This document shows positions 10,097 to 22,600 of a stretch of 64,000 nucleotides of DNA, one piece after another. The notes under the pieces are model-generated. The model was not told the DNA's origin. It did no database searches and was given only the letters and a program-made list of their open reading frames with translations. Positions within the stretch are counted from its first letter, which is position 1. Each line of letters opens with the position of its first letter. The DNA is from Euptelea pleiosperma (taxonomy: Eukaryota > Streptophyta > Magnoliopsida > Ranunculales > Eupteleaceae). The stretch spans positions 6,475,700 through 6,539,699 of the forward strand of contig CM068547.1 in the NCBI GenBank assembly GCA_035048495.1, written 5' to 3'. The position numbers and the translations under genes were made by a program.

Positions 10097-10572
10097 GTGT
10101 GTGTGTGTCTCTCCCTCTCCTCCCTCCATCTCTCTCTCCGTTAAAAAAAAAAAATTCGCTCCATATCGGTAACGCAGGGTGGACATGGCTTTGGCCATAT
10201 CAGTACCGATACGGAGCGATTTTTTTTTTTTTTTTTACGGAGAGGGGGAGAAAGAGATCTCCTCCTCCCTCATCTTCTTTCTCCTCCTCTTCGTCTCTCT
10301 CTCTCTCTCTCCCTACCTCCCTCTCAGAGAAGAAGAGGAGGCTGCTTGGAGAAGAAGAAGAAGAAGAAGAGGAGGAAAAGAAAGAAGAAGCCGCTCGGAG
10401 TAGAAGAAGAAGATGAGGAAGGGGAGGCCACGAGGCCGCTGGGAGAAGAGGAGAAGGAGGTTATTCTTCTCTATCGGTGGTGAAGTTTTTTTGTTTTTTT
10501 TTTGTAACTTATTTGCACACACCAAGAGGTGGGTGTAACTCAAAAAAAGGTGTATGCAAATAACGCCACCCT
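9793..10572. mobile_element. 780-bp fold-back element just upstream of the transporter gene
   Basis: The ends AGGGTGGCGTTATTTGCA and TGCAAATAACGCCACCCT are inverted repeats that extend about 45 bp with few mismatches (CACACACC-TTTTTTTGAGT). The inner ends TCGCTCCATATCGGTA (about 10155) and TACCGATACGGAGCGA (about 10205) are also inverted. Between them the left arm is pyrimidine-rich (CT runs, CTC and CTT triplets) and the right arm purine-rich (GAG, GAA runs), so nearly the whole element can fold on itself. It ends 91 bp before the transporter ATG. Confidence 0.8.
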
Positions 10573-10663
10573 TTTGTTAATAATACATGTAAGGGTAGTT
10601 TAGTAATTAAAGATAACAATAAAAAGGCGCTGTGTTGCTTCGTCCCCGTGCGAGTACAGCAGG
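10573..10663 (+). promoter_or_regulatory. Presumed core promoter / 5' leader of the transporter gene
   Basis: Only 91 bp separate the fold-back element from the ATG. The stretch is AT-rich and includes AACAATAAAAAGG, a weak TATA-like string at about 10615. No transcription start can be fixed, and the promoter may extend into the fold-back element. Confidence 0.35.
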
Positions 10664-13600
10664 ATGCAGTGGTACTTCGTTGCTGCGCTTCTCACTATTC
10701 TCACCAGTTCACAGGTTAGAAACCCTAAAACCATAATTTTCTTTACTGTTTAGAACTCCAGAAGAAACTTCATCGATCATCTTTTGATCATCTGAATCTC
10801 TGTTTCTTTATAATTACCCTTTTTGTTTTTGCTCGTGAACTCTGCAGATCGCTCTCTTTGCACAATTTTTTTTTCCTGATTTTGGAATCAGGATTTTAGT
10901 TAATTTATGGTTTTCGGGATCTGAAATGGTGTTGTAAAGTTTGAGTGATTAGAGAATAATTGTTTGAGACGACGCTGATGGTGTGTTGCAGTTTGGGGGA
11001 TAACGAATATGGAATTTTTTTTTCTAGTCAATATGTGATGAAATTTTTTGTAATTTGGGTAATTCTCCAACCCTAATTTCAAAATTTTCTGATTTATTGG
11101 CGTCAGTTTGCCATTAAATTGATTGCATACCTAAAACTGAGTGAAACAGTGTATTACTTGTGCAAGAATGTCATTGAAAGAGATGCATTTGATCCTCGAC
11201 ATATGCATAACAACAACGATTGAGGGAAATGCTGTGGGACCCTCAACATCACAATGTAGAATATGAAAAATCAGCTAAGTAAATTGAGCAAAGGTAAGCT
11301 TTTTCTAACTTCAGGAACATCCGGAAGATTATTCATAAATATAGTTCTCAAAAAGGACTAGATGGAACAATATTAAATGTGAAATATCTACATAGAACGG
11401 TATCTCACCATGTAAATCTTGTCTCTACCAGAGTGTGGCACCTGTTCAAAACATACACAAACTATTAGTCACATGATTGCCTGTAATACTAATTATAATT
11501 GAATGGAAAGAAAGTTCTGGCTTGAGGTAGCTGAAGAGGGTGATGCAATGCCAAAGAATGTAGGGTGAAGTAGGTCCACATCAATGAATGCCTTACCTAT
11601 CATTAACTAGGTAATGACTTGGAGTGCAACCAGCACATCTTTTCTATGATTTGGTAACTGCTCAATCAAGTCCACTAATACATCCATGTGATGTGTGTGC
11701 GTATAGTATGACGAATTCCCGTCTTAACTCGTTGAAGGTGGTTCATTGATTGACAAGATGAGCACAAAGCTCAGAGTAGAAGTGGCTTTGCCACATGGGG
11801 GTTACGAATATTTTCTTCTCCAATTGGATTAAAATTAGCATAGAGAACTTTGTAGCTGTGGGGAATTGGCTGTTAAATTAGCTGAAGTGGAATTACAAGT
11901 TCCTGTGATTATGTCAAGTGGTAATATTTACCATGCCAAGTTTACAAGCTTTGGAGTTGGTGCCATGATGCAATTCTTGGGCTTTATATTGATACCGGGA
12001 TGTGGCTTCAAGCAATAATTGCATTTTAAAGGCAGTTTCTATTCTAATCACTTGTGCAGGAATGCCATTGAAAGAGATGCATTTGACCATGAAAAAGTTG
12101 GCATGCCAATATCCAGATCACGTGCTCCTGGTTGGGTACGTTGTCAAGATTTGCAAATATGAAAACTAAGAGAGATGCTTATTTTGCACTATAAATTAAA
12201 ATTAGAAAAAAAAAATCATGACTCCACAAGATGGAAATGCGGACATGCCTGTGCACATGTATTACTACTGTAATATAACATTATAGTTATATTTAAATAA
12301 GAAGCTAGTTCTTAAACAAAATAAGAAATGAAATATATGATAAGTAAAAGAAAACATTTCCATATACCATAGAGCTATTCAATAACCTAATTAATATTAG
12401 TAGATTTATAATTATCAAACAAAAGTATTAGTAGATTTATAACCTATCAATATATATATAGGGTTGGGATCGGGGGACAACAATTTCATACAACATTTTT
12501 GACAACAATTTGGTGTACCCACATGGAAGATGAATCAATAGCTGATTTTTGGTGAGGATGATCTCCTCACCATATTTTTTTTTTGGTAAGTGTAGGCTTT
12601 ATGGAAGAGAGAAGGGAATTACTGGAAAGCCTAAGAGGTCGAGGAGACCTACTTAACGGCGAAAAAACAACAGAAAAGCAGAAAGCAAAACCAAAAGGAG
12701 GAAAGTACTAGGTTATATCTCTTCTACAAATCAAATCCCAACGGACTACAAAGTCCTCAAAGAACAAACCTCGACATTCACGAAACGATTTGGACCAGAA
12801 GTACAGTAGGCCCTTAATGCTAAGAATGATGTTCTCCTCTGAAGCCTCCTTTCCTTAAAAAAATCCTTTGATTGAGTTCCTTCCACAAACCCCAACAAAT
12901 CGCAAAAGGGAACATGCGCCAAATAATACGACCTCTAGAGGAGAAATTTGGAGTAGTCCAACTAAAGGTGAGTTGCATCAGGGAGGGTAAATACCCAAGC
13001 CATACCACATTCTGCTAGAAAAGCTGACCATACTGCTCTGGCCATATTGCAATGAAGTAGAAGATGATCAACCGATTCTCCGCTGTGCTTGCACATAGTG
13101 CAGAAGTCCAGAATGATAATCTTGCGGATGATCAAGTGGTCACTGTAAGAATTTTATCTAGAACTGCCAACTAGTAAAAGAAAGCCACCTTGGATGGCAC
13201 CTTAGAGCCCCAGACAAAGGGAGCTGGGAAACTGACTTCGTGGTTAGGGAGAAGAAACTTGTACAAGGAGCTAACTGAAAATCTGTCTTCTTTGGTCCAT
13301 CTCTTAAGCCGCCTGTCCAGCACAGGAGTTGGCAAGCGAAATTCTTGACTCTCGTTAAAAGTATGGATATAGAATCAATCTCCCAGTCATTTAGGCATCT
13401 CCTGAGGCCTAAATTCCAAGCCGAATTCTCTCTTTCCTGGGCCAAGCATTGTAGCATAGAGAAGTTTTTCTTGTCTGAGATGGAGTAAAGCTCAGGGAAT
13501 TCATCCTTGAGAGGAAGGTCACCACACCATCTATCCTCCCAAAATCTGATTCTATCTCCGGTTCCTACCTTGTAGGATACTCCCTTCAGGAACTTCTCAT

Positions 13601-16600
13601 GGAGTTTCATAACTCCCTTCCAGACACTGCACCCATACGAAGAACTGACAATGCGGCCTGTCCCAACCAAACTCAGACACCCCATATTTGCCTGGCCATA
13701 GCCCTCCATAAGCTTGTCTCTTCCTCCCCGAACCTCCACAACCATTTTCCCAATAACGCTGCATTCATGACAGATAGACTTCTGATGCCTAATCCACCAT
13801 GTTCCTTAGAGCAACAAACAGATTTCTAGTTAACCAGATGATACTTTCTCGTTCCGTCTCTGTCATGCCAAAGGAAATCCCTCATAATCTTCTCAAGTGC
13901 TTTCACGATGCCTTTCGGAATAGTAAACAACGACATGGCATATAAAGGCAAACTGGATAAGCAATGTTTAATGAGAACCATTTTACCCCCTTTAGAAAGA
14001 TACTTCGTCTTCCGCAGAGCCAGTTTACTTCCAAATCTCTCCCTTACTGGGTCCCAAATGGCTTTAGATCTATAATTAGCCCCGAGGGGGAGACCAAGGT
14101 AGGACGAGGGCAGGCTACCCTCTCCACATCCCAATAAGTTCGTCAATTCATTCATGTTATTGACTTCGCCCACCCCATATATCGTACTCTTTGCTAGATT
14201 AACCCTTAGACTCGTGACTGCCTCATACCAGACTAGTAATCCCCTTAAGAACTGAAGTTGGGTCGTGGAGTTTCCAGCAAATACTAAGGTATCATCTGCA
14301 AATTGAAGGTGGGAGATTTTTTCCGTGCCTGTGCCAATCGCGAATCCTTCAAGCTTACCAATCTCTACCGCTCTGTTAATCATTCTGCTCAACACCTCCG
14401 CTATAACTATAAAAAGATACAGAGACAGCGGATTGCCTTGCCTTAAACCCCTAGAACTATAAAAGTACCCAGCTGGAGACCTATTAACTAAGACCGAGTA
14501 AGAAGCCGTTGAGATGCACTTTTCAATCAATTTTCTCCATTTGAGCCCAAAACCCATCATTTCTAACATGTAGTCTACACATCTCTAGCTGACGTGATCA
14601 TAAGCCTTTTCCATATCTATTTTACAAACAATCCCAGGGATTCCTACCTTACTTCTAGAATCGATGCATTCATTTGCCAGGAGGACACCGTCTAATATCT
14701 GCCTGCCTTTCACAAATGCCCCTTGGGAATGTGATAACCGAAACTAGAGCCTTCCTGAAAAATCAGCACATTCTGAAATTTCTAACCCCATCAAACGTGG
14801 TTTTCAAGTTAATGATAAAAATAGACGGTCCATAATTCTTCAACTATAAAAGTACCCAGCTGGAGACCTATTAACTAAGACCGAGTAAGAAGCCGTTGAG
14901 ATGCACTTTTCAATCAATTTTCTCCATTTGAGCCCAAAACCCATCATTTCTAACATGTAGTCTACACATCTCTAGCTGACGTGATCATAAGCCTTTTCCA
15001 TATCTATTTTACAAACAATCCCAGGGATTCCTACCTTACTTCTAGAATCGATGCATTCATTTGCCAGGAGGACACCGTCTAATATCTGCCTGCCTTTCAC
15101 AAATGCCCCTTGGGAATGTGATAACCGAAACTAGAGCCTTCCTGAAAAATCAGCACATTCTGAAATTTCTAACCCCATCAAACGTGGTTTTCAAGTTAAT
15201 GATAAAAATAGACGGTCCATAATTCTTCAACTTCTAAACCGGTTTACGAATATGGGCATGATTTGAATTTTTATGAGGATGTTCTCCTTACCATAGAGAC
15301 CATCCTCGCCAAAAATCATCCCATTCCAAAACTTCTAATTTATATATTGGCCCACACCAAGTTTTTGTTGTCAAAAATGTTGTATGAAATTGTTGTCCCC
15401 CGATCCTAACCCGTATATATATGGAGGGAGAGGGAGGACTATTAGACAATTAGAGTTGTGTTTATAATAACATAGTTTAAGGAGGATAGAAACACCAGCC
15501 TCCTTGTGTTTGCAAAAGATTGTCAACATGAGTCTGACACGAGTGACGTTTGGTTCGCTTTGTCCTTTTGCCTGTTTTTTATTATTTGCGGGGCAGGGGC
15601 TGTGGGGTGAGGGGACCAGAACTCTCAATTGTAATTATTCGTACAGTCTTTTGAGAATGTTTCATATGGTATTTTTTTGGTGGGTAAGTTGAGGTCAGAT
15701 TTGTGACCTTGTGGTTGCAGTGCAGTATGTCAACCAATTGGGGTACTATCATCGTACTAGATCCACTGAAAAAACATTGTTTTATATGTCGTAATTTTTT
15801 TTGGCTGGTTATTTGATTCATGCAGCCGACCCCATACCGTTCGGAAAAGGCTTATGATAATGATGATGAATTTTTCTGGTCATCTTGTTTACGAGCAAAA
15901 ACGTACAATAATTACATTTTATCCTGATTGCACTGTATTGATTACAAGGTTTGTCTTTCATAATTTCTTTTTCTTTTTTTCAAATCTTTCATTCTCCTTC
16001 TTGCTTTGAATGGCCTCTGAATGGAATAGATGTGAGGAATTTTTATTCTCTTGATATTGTTTTTGGCAAGGTCACAGTTACTCTAGAAATATTTGAGTGT
16101 TAAGATTTTCTTCTTTTTAACTTTGACAAGAACCAATGTATAAAGACTGTCCCATTTATTTATATGGCAGGGAATTTTGACAACACTCTCACAAAGTAAC
16201 GGGGGATATAAGTATGACTATGCGACTGTTCCTTTTCTTGCTGAAGTTTTTAAGGTACTTTTCACTCTATGAATTAGGGAATGAAATGAGTCTTATTTGG
16301 GTAGGAACCGTAGAAACCAAGTCGATTTGGATTCAGATCCGACTTTGAAAGCATCAACCCAAATCCAGCTCGGACTTGGATCCATATTTCATGATCCAAA
16401 TTGACCCGTTATACATATGTGATTATCTAAATGTCATTTAAGAATAGGTATATGGTTTTAAGGATCCTACTGAAACGAAGGCTCATACCCGGATATGACC
16501 ACCTAAGCATAGAATCTGAACCTGACCTGGATCCTACATGGGACCAGATAACGGATCCATAACTGACGCCTTTTTATTTTTGAATTCGTTTTAAGGATTC

Positions 16601-19600
16601 AAACCGCAATATATGGATATGGATTGGATTGAATCTAACTATAGTTAGCATATCCCCGTTTAAAACACATCTTTTGAAAAGAAAATCTTGTTTTTTTTAA
16701 ATACATTTTAAAAACATCGTCTACAATATTCAATTATTCGAAACAACCCCGTACTCTTACAATTTTCAAAAGATCTTATAAATAAAATTCACTTTTGCTT
16801 TTTTAGAAAATAAAGGAAATCCCTTCATTAGATTACATATATTATCTATTTTATGTCTTTAAATACATTTTTTTAAATAAATAAATAAATAAATAAATAA
16901 AAACTATGGAGACATTGAGAAGTGAGAGACATGCTTTGAATGTCATGAGGTCGCTTAAATTACTAGATTAAGGGAAACATTAGTTATTTTCGATACTATT
17001 ATACTTATATTACTAAATCTATATCCTATTATTTTCGATACTATTGTACATGTATGCATTTTTTTTACTTATTTTTGAACTGAAATACTATTAAACCCGA
17101 ACTTCTCACTCATCGATCTTTTGACGTTTTCAAGATTTTGACCCTTTTTAAATTTTAAGTTTTTTTTTATATGAAATCGTCTTAAACTCGCATTTTTAGT
17201 GGCTGAAGTTTAGTCGTTCCATGTATTGCTAATTATGGATCTGACTTCTCCATTTCATGCCCTACTATGAATCCTTGTTGACCAGGCAAATGAAAGTGCA
17301 ATGTCTGTTCTCCATGGCTTCTTTTCATAGTTCGCTTGAAACAGTAACAAAAGATTCGAGTAATAAATACTAAAAAATCATTTGGCATGCTAGCATATTT
17401 TTCCTCTTTGAACCATTGTTGCTGCTATTATGAGAATTGGTGTTTCATTGACATATTTTATTATATCATTGTTAAACTACAGCTTCTAGTATCTAGCTTT
17501 CTTCTTTGGAGAGAGTGCCATGCATCGCCTCCTCCAAGGATGACTACAGAATGGAAAAGCGTCCGTTTATTCCCCATTCCTTCCATCATATACCTAATCC
17601 ACAACAATGTTCAGTTCGCTACCCTTACTTATGTAGATACCTCCACATATCAGATAATGGGTAATCTGAAGATTGTCACTACTGGGATACTATTCAGGTG
17701 CTTCCCTTCATCATTTTAAGGATTACATAGCATATGATATTTGTGCTTTTCAATTCATCTACTGATCTACTTAAGAGTTTTTTTTTTTTTTTGAAACTGT
17801 GGGTATCCGGGCCTCTTAAGAGCACCCGACTAGTCCCCTGAGGCACGATAGTCACCTCTTCCACATGTGCTAGAGTGTACTGGAAGAGTTAATCTATTTA
17901 AGAGTTGATTCTCCATTTTCGTACTTTCTAATGTGGATCTATGGTTTTCACATACTAACAGGTATTTTTATTGATGTTTTAGGCTGTTCCTGAGGAGGAG
18001 GTTGTCTAATTTGCAATGGATGGCAATTGTTCTATTAGCTGTTGGAACAACTACAAGCCAGGTGATAATGAGAACCCCTTCCTATATTTAAATGTGGAAG
18101 TTGAGTTTATATCATACCATCTAATGCCTTCAGGGCTTAGTGCTCTTGTTTAGGTAGTATAGTTACCTATTGTGAGTTTCTGGAGGGGAGCCTTTTAGTT
18201 TCATGATATGCATGCTAATTCAAGAGATGAATACTTGGGCTTGGATGAAAGGATGGAAAGAAGACATCCTTATTGCCTCTTGTCTATGTTAATTCTGGAT
18301 TGGCTGTCTTTAATTCTATCCTGCACCTCTCTATGTACCCCTGAATTTAGGGGGGGACGAAGGCCCCAATAATTGCTATTGGAGGAGGGGGAGCAAAATA
18401 GAGGAGTATTGAGCTCAAATATTCATTTGGCTGAACTTTTACTTGTTGAAAAAGTCTCTTTGAGACTCAAGACTATAGCTACTTATTACTTTTTCAGTTG
18501 AGATTTTTTATTTTGGGCCTCAAAAGGTGGTCTAAAATATGATGATGAGATTAATGAAATGATTATAGTTGTCATTATTAGGAATAGATTTAAGTTATTT
18601 AATATGGGGAGTTGTGATTCATTTCTTAGGCTTAAGTTAGTTTCTAGAGCTTTAATTTTTATAAATACTTTTTTTTTATAAGTATTTTCTTATAATACTT
18701 GTTATTGAATAAAATTTTTCTTTAGATCTTTAGTTCCATTGATAACTCTTGAGATGGTTTGGATTACCATCCTTTAGATGCATTTGTGGTTTTTCATTCT
18801 AAGAAAAGAAATGCATCAAATCAAACTCTACCAATGTCAAGTGATATCAGAGCAAGCTCTTTTATTGGGAGCTTTTAGACAAAGATTCTAACATGTCATC
18901 TTGGGGTGCTTATGATGCTGAGATAATAGTTAAAAGACTGGAGTTTCTAAAAGACCTTGATGTTGAGCTAACTAGTCCAGTTGGAATACTTTTGTTTCAT
19001 CATATGTTTAGTATTGTAGTATTGGAGATTGGGGATCACCGCCTGTTTTAAACTTCACATACCTAGGGTTTAATTAAATCAGTAAAGTGAAAAACTAAAA
19101 TAGAAAAGAATAGGAGATAAGAGAAGAGAAGGAGAAAAAGAGGAGAGAAGGGGAGAAGAATGGAGAAGGAGAAATCGTGTATTATGTGGAGCACGATTTC
19201 CACATATTGATATTAATGAGGTGAAAGACAAAAAGTACCAGAGATGCCTCTGGTACCTCAAGTTACCATGAAAGAGGGAAAATAAAGACAACTAACACTC
19301 CCCCTCAAGCTGGTGCAAAGATATCTATCATGCCTAGATTGATTAATATATTTTGGTGACAACCATTACTAACACCCTTAAACAACATTTGCAACTTGCT
19401 CTCTTGTCTTGATATAAGGTGTGTAAATCTAGCCACTCCTCAACTTCTCCTTGATGGCTTGATGAAGTGTTTGTCAACCTCTATGTGCTTTGTCCTATCA
19501 TGTTGGATTGGGTTACGGGCAATGTTAATGGTAGCTTTATTGTCGCAATATAAACTCAATGACTCTTGAACTTTGATTTCCAACTCGTCCGGCATAGTCT

Positions 19601-22600
19601 TCAGCCATAAGAGCTCACACTCCATGGGTCATAAATTGAAACTCTACCTCTGCAATAGATCTAGCCACCACGGACTGTTTCTTGCTTCTCCAATAAACCA
19701 TGTTACCCCGACAAAAGTTATAGTTATCGGATGTAGATCAACGATCGATAACTGAACCTACCCATCCTACATCAGTATATGGTTCCACACGTAGGTGTCC
19801 ATGCCTCCCAAACAATAAACCTTTGCCTTAAAGAGCCCTTGAGATACCTAAGAACTCTGTTGGCAGCCTCAAGGTGAGACACTCGAGTGAGTTACCTCAA
19901 TTCCCAGAAAGTATTTCAAGATCTTTAATCTCAAACTCTATCCCCAAAAACTTCTTCAACTCTTGCGCTTTCTCCGAGTCATTTCCTAACCATAATATCA
20001 TCCACCTAAACTATCAGAACATTAATTGTCTTGTTTGCATTTGATGAACAATGTGTTGTTGGCTTGGCTATGTACATACCCAATCTTCTTGACAGCCCAA
20101 TTGAATCTTTCAAACCAAGCCCGAGGTGACAGTTTTAGCCCATATAGGCTTTCTTTCGTTTACAGTCACTGCTCTCACATTTGAATCTTGGTGGCATCAT
20201 CGTCATATATCCTCCAACTCACTATGGAGGAAGGTATTCTTCATATTCAAGTAGTGTAGAGGAATCTTTTTTGAGGGGTTTGTTTTCCACTGGGATACAC
20301 TTTGCTCTAGGGATGCTTGATATTAGATTTATTTTCCTTATGGGTTATTTTCGTTGTTGTGTTGTTTCCCTTGAATCAGTTTAAACTCTAAAGTAGGTCA
20401 TCTTGACCTCTTTTGCTGTTTTGCTTGTAATGATTGGCTTTTGCCTTTTTAATGATGATTATATTTATAAAAAAAAATCCAACTGATGTAAAGGCCAAGA
20501 CATATTTGCTACCAGGGAGAGAAGAACTCGAATGGAGTTTATCTTGGCAACTGGTGCAAACGTCTCGTGGTAATCAATCCCATATGTCTAAGTGAACCCT
20601 TTTACCCATGGTTTTAAATTTCGACAAAAAGTTCAAAATTTCGGACCGAAATTTCGGTTACGGGGTACACTGAAACCGAATTCCATAAAACTCGAAATTT
20701 TAGAAATTCCAAAATTTCGGTTTCGGCCCTCGCCGAAATGGCATGCGAAACCAAAATTTTAAACCTTGCTTTTACTACTAACATGGCCTCATACATGTCA
20801 TTTGAGCCATTAGCCTCATACTTTATTGTATATACCCATTTGCATCAAGTTGGCTTCTTTCCCCTGGGTAAAGTCACAAAATTCATGTGTCATTTTTTTC
20901 AAGGGTTCTCATCTCTTAAAACATGGCTTCCTTCCACTTGGGTTTAGAAAGGGCATCTGAAACATTAAAGGACAAAGAAAAAGAGGCCATAGAAGTTACA
21001 AATGCACGATATGATGGAAACATGGAATGTAGAGAAAGAATTTGAAATGGGTATTTTGTGCACGTACGAACACCCTTCCGGACAGCAATAAGAACATTAA
21101 GATCAATAGGAACATCAAAAGAAGTAACAGAGGTGATGTTACCTGGATCAGATGGAGCTTCTTGACAAGGCCCTTAAATGTTAGGTTGTTTTTGTCTTTT
21201 GGTATACACTTGAAGTTTTTTTTTCCTGCAGTACATCACCAGTAGACATAGTAGCAAAAGAATCAAACATCAAAGTAGGAATTGACAATGGAACATGACT
21301 CTCTTCACTACTACACTTCCCTTGAAGAGACGTTCGAACATCATTGAAGAAGGGAACAGATTCAAAGAAGGTAACATCCATGGATACCAGTTGTCAACGA
21401 GTGCTAGGATGATAACATTTATATCCATTTTGCGACGACGGATATCCCAGGAATATACACTTCAGAGCCTTCAGGTCCAACTTGTCGCGATTAACATAAC
21501 ACATACAGCCAAAAACCTTTGGTGGAACCAAGAATAAGGAACTATCAAGAGGAAGAAAAGAGCATATGATTTATCAGGTAGCAAGCTGTTAACAGGGCTC
21601 TAGACCGAAATAAACAAGGCACGAGTCACTTCAAATAAGTGCTTGTGATATCTCTGCAACACCATCTATTGAGGGGTTTGAATACTGGACATTTGATGAT
21701 CAATCCCATGTTCATTGAAATAAGACTTAAACCTCCCATGTCCCATCCATATACTCTCATCCAATATTAGACCAAAAGCTTTGGATTTTAACACTAAATT
21801 GAGTATGAACCATTTGATGAAAAGTCTTAAAGATGGAAAACACTTTACCTTTAGACTTCATTAGATACACCTAAGGCCGCAACTTGGGTGGGCTCAACCC
21901 TAGCCCGACGGGTTCAACCCGACATTGAACTAGGGTTGGGTTGGCCCCTTCAATACTTGGGTTGGGCTTGGGCTTGGATTTTAACAACTCGATCAAATCT
22001 GGTTGGGCTAGGGTTGAGGCTTCAAACCAAGCCCGACATGTATATATATAGTCATTTATCTCAGCCCATATGTGTATATATCTATATATGGGTTAGGATC
22101 GGGGGACAACATTTTCATACAACATTTTTGACAACAATTTTGGCGTACCCACATGGAAGATGGATCAATAGCTGATTTTTGGTGAGTATGATCTCCTTAC
22201 CATATAGAACACCCATACAAAAAACCAGCACATTCTGAAATTTCTAACCCAATCAAATGTGGTTTTCAAGTTAACGATAAAAGTAGACAGTCCATAATTC
22301 TTGGACTTGTAAACCAGTCTATGAATATCAGAATGATTTGAATTTTTGTGAGGATGATCTCCTCAGCATACAGACCATCCTCGCCAAAATTCATCGCATT
22401 CCAAAACTTCTAAATTTTATATTGGTTGCACCAAGTTTTTGTTGTCAAAAATGGTGTATGAAAATGTTGTCCCCCGATCCTGACCCTATATATATATACA
22501 CATATGGGCTGGGATAAAATGACTCATGCTATTCTTACTAATATAATTACTAATGGACGTGGGGACCACATGCAGACGAGTTAACGATTAATTTTTGGTG

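Larger units (their letters stand above)
12461..15412. mobile_element. Core-sharing MITE, copy 1 (split by a LINE)
   Basis: The left end GGGTTGGGATCGGGGGACAA and right end GTTGTCCCCCGATCCTAACC are inverted repeats continuing about 45 bp. They are flanked by TATATATA and GTATATAT. The left half stops near 12572 in CTCCTCACCATA and the right half resumes at about 14756 with AATCAGCACATTCTG. A LINE and a tandem duplication lie between. Confidence 0.85.

Noticed and set aside
9822..10543. Several overlapping open frames on both strands
   Set aside because: They are low-complexity products of CT/GA runs inside the fold-back element and have no domain.
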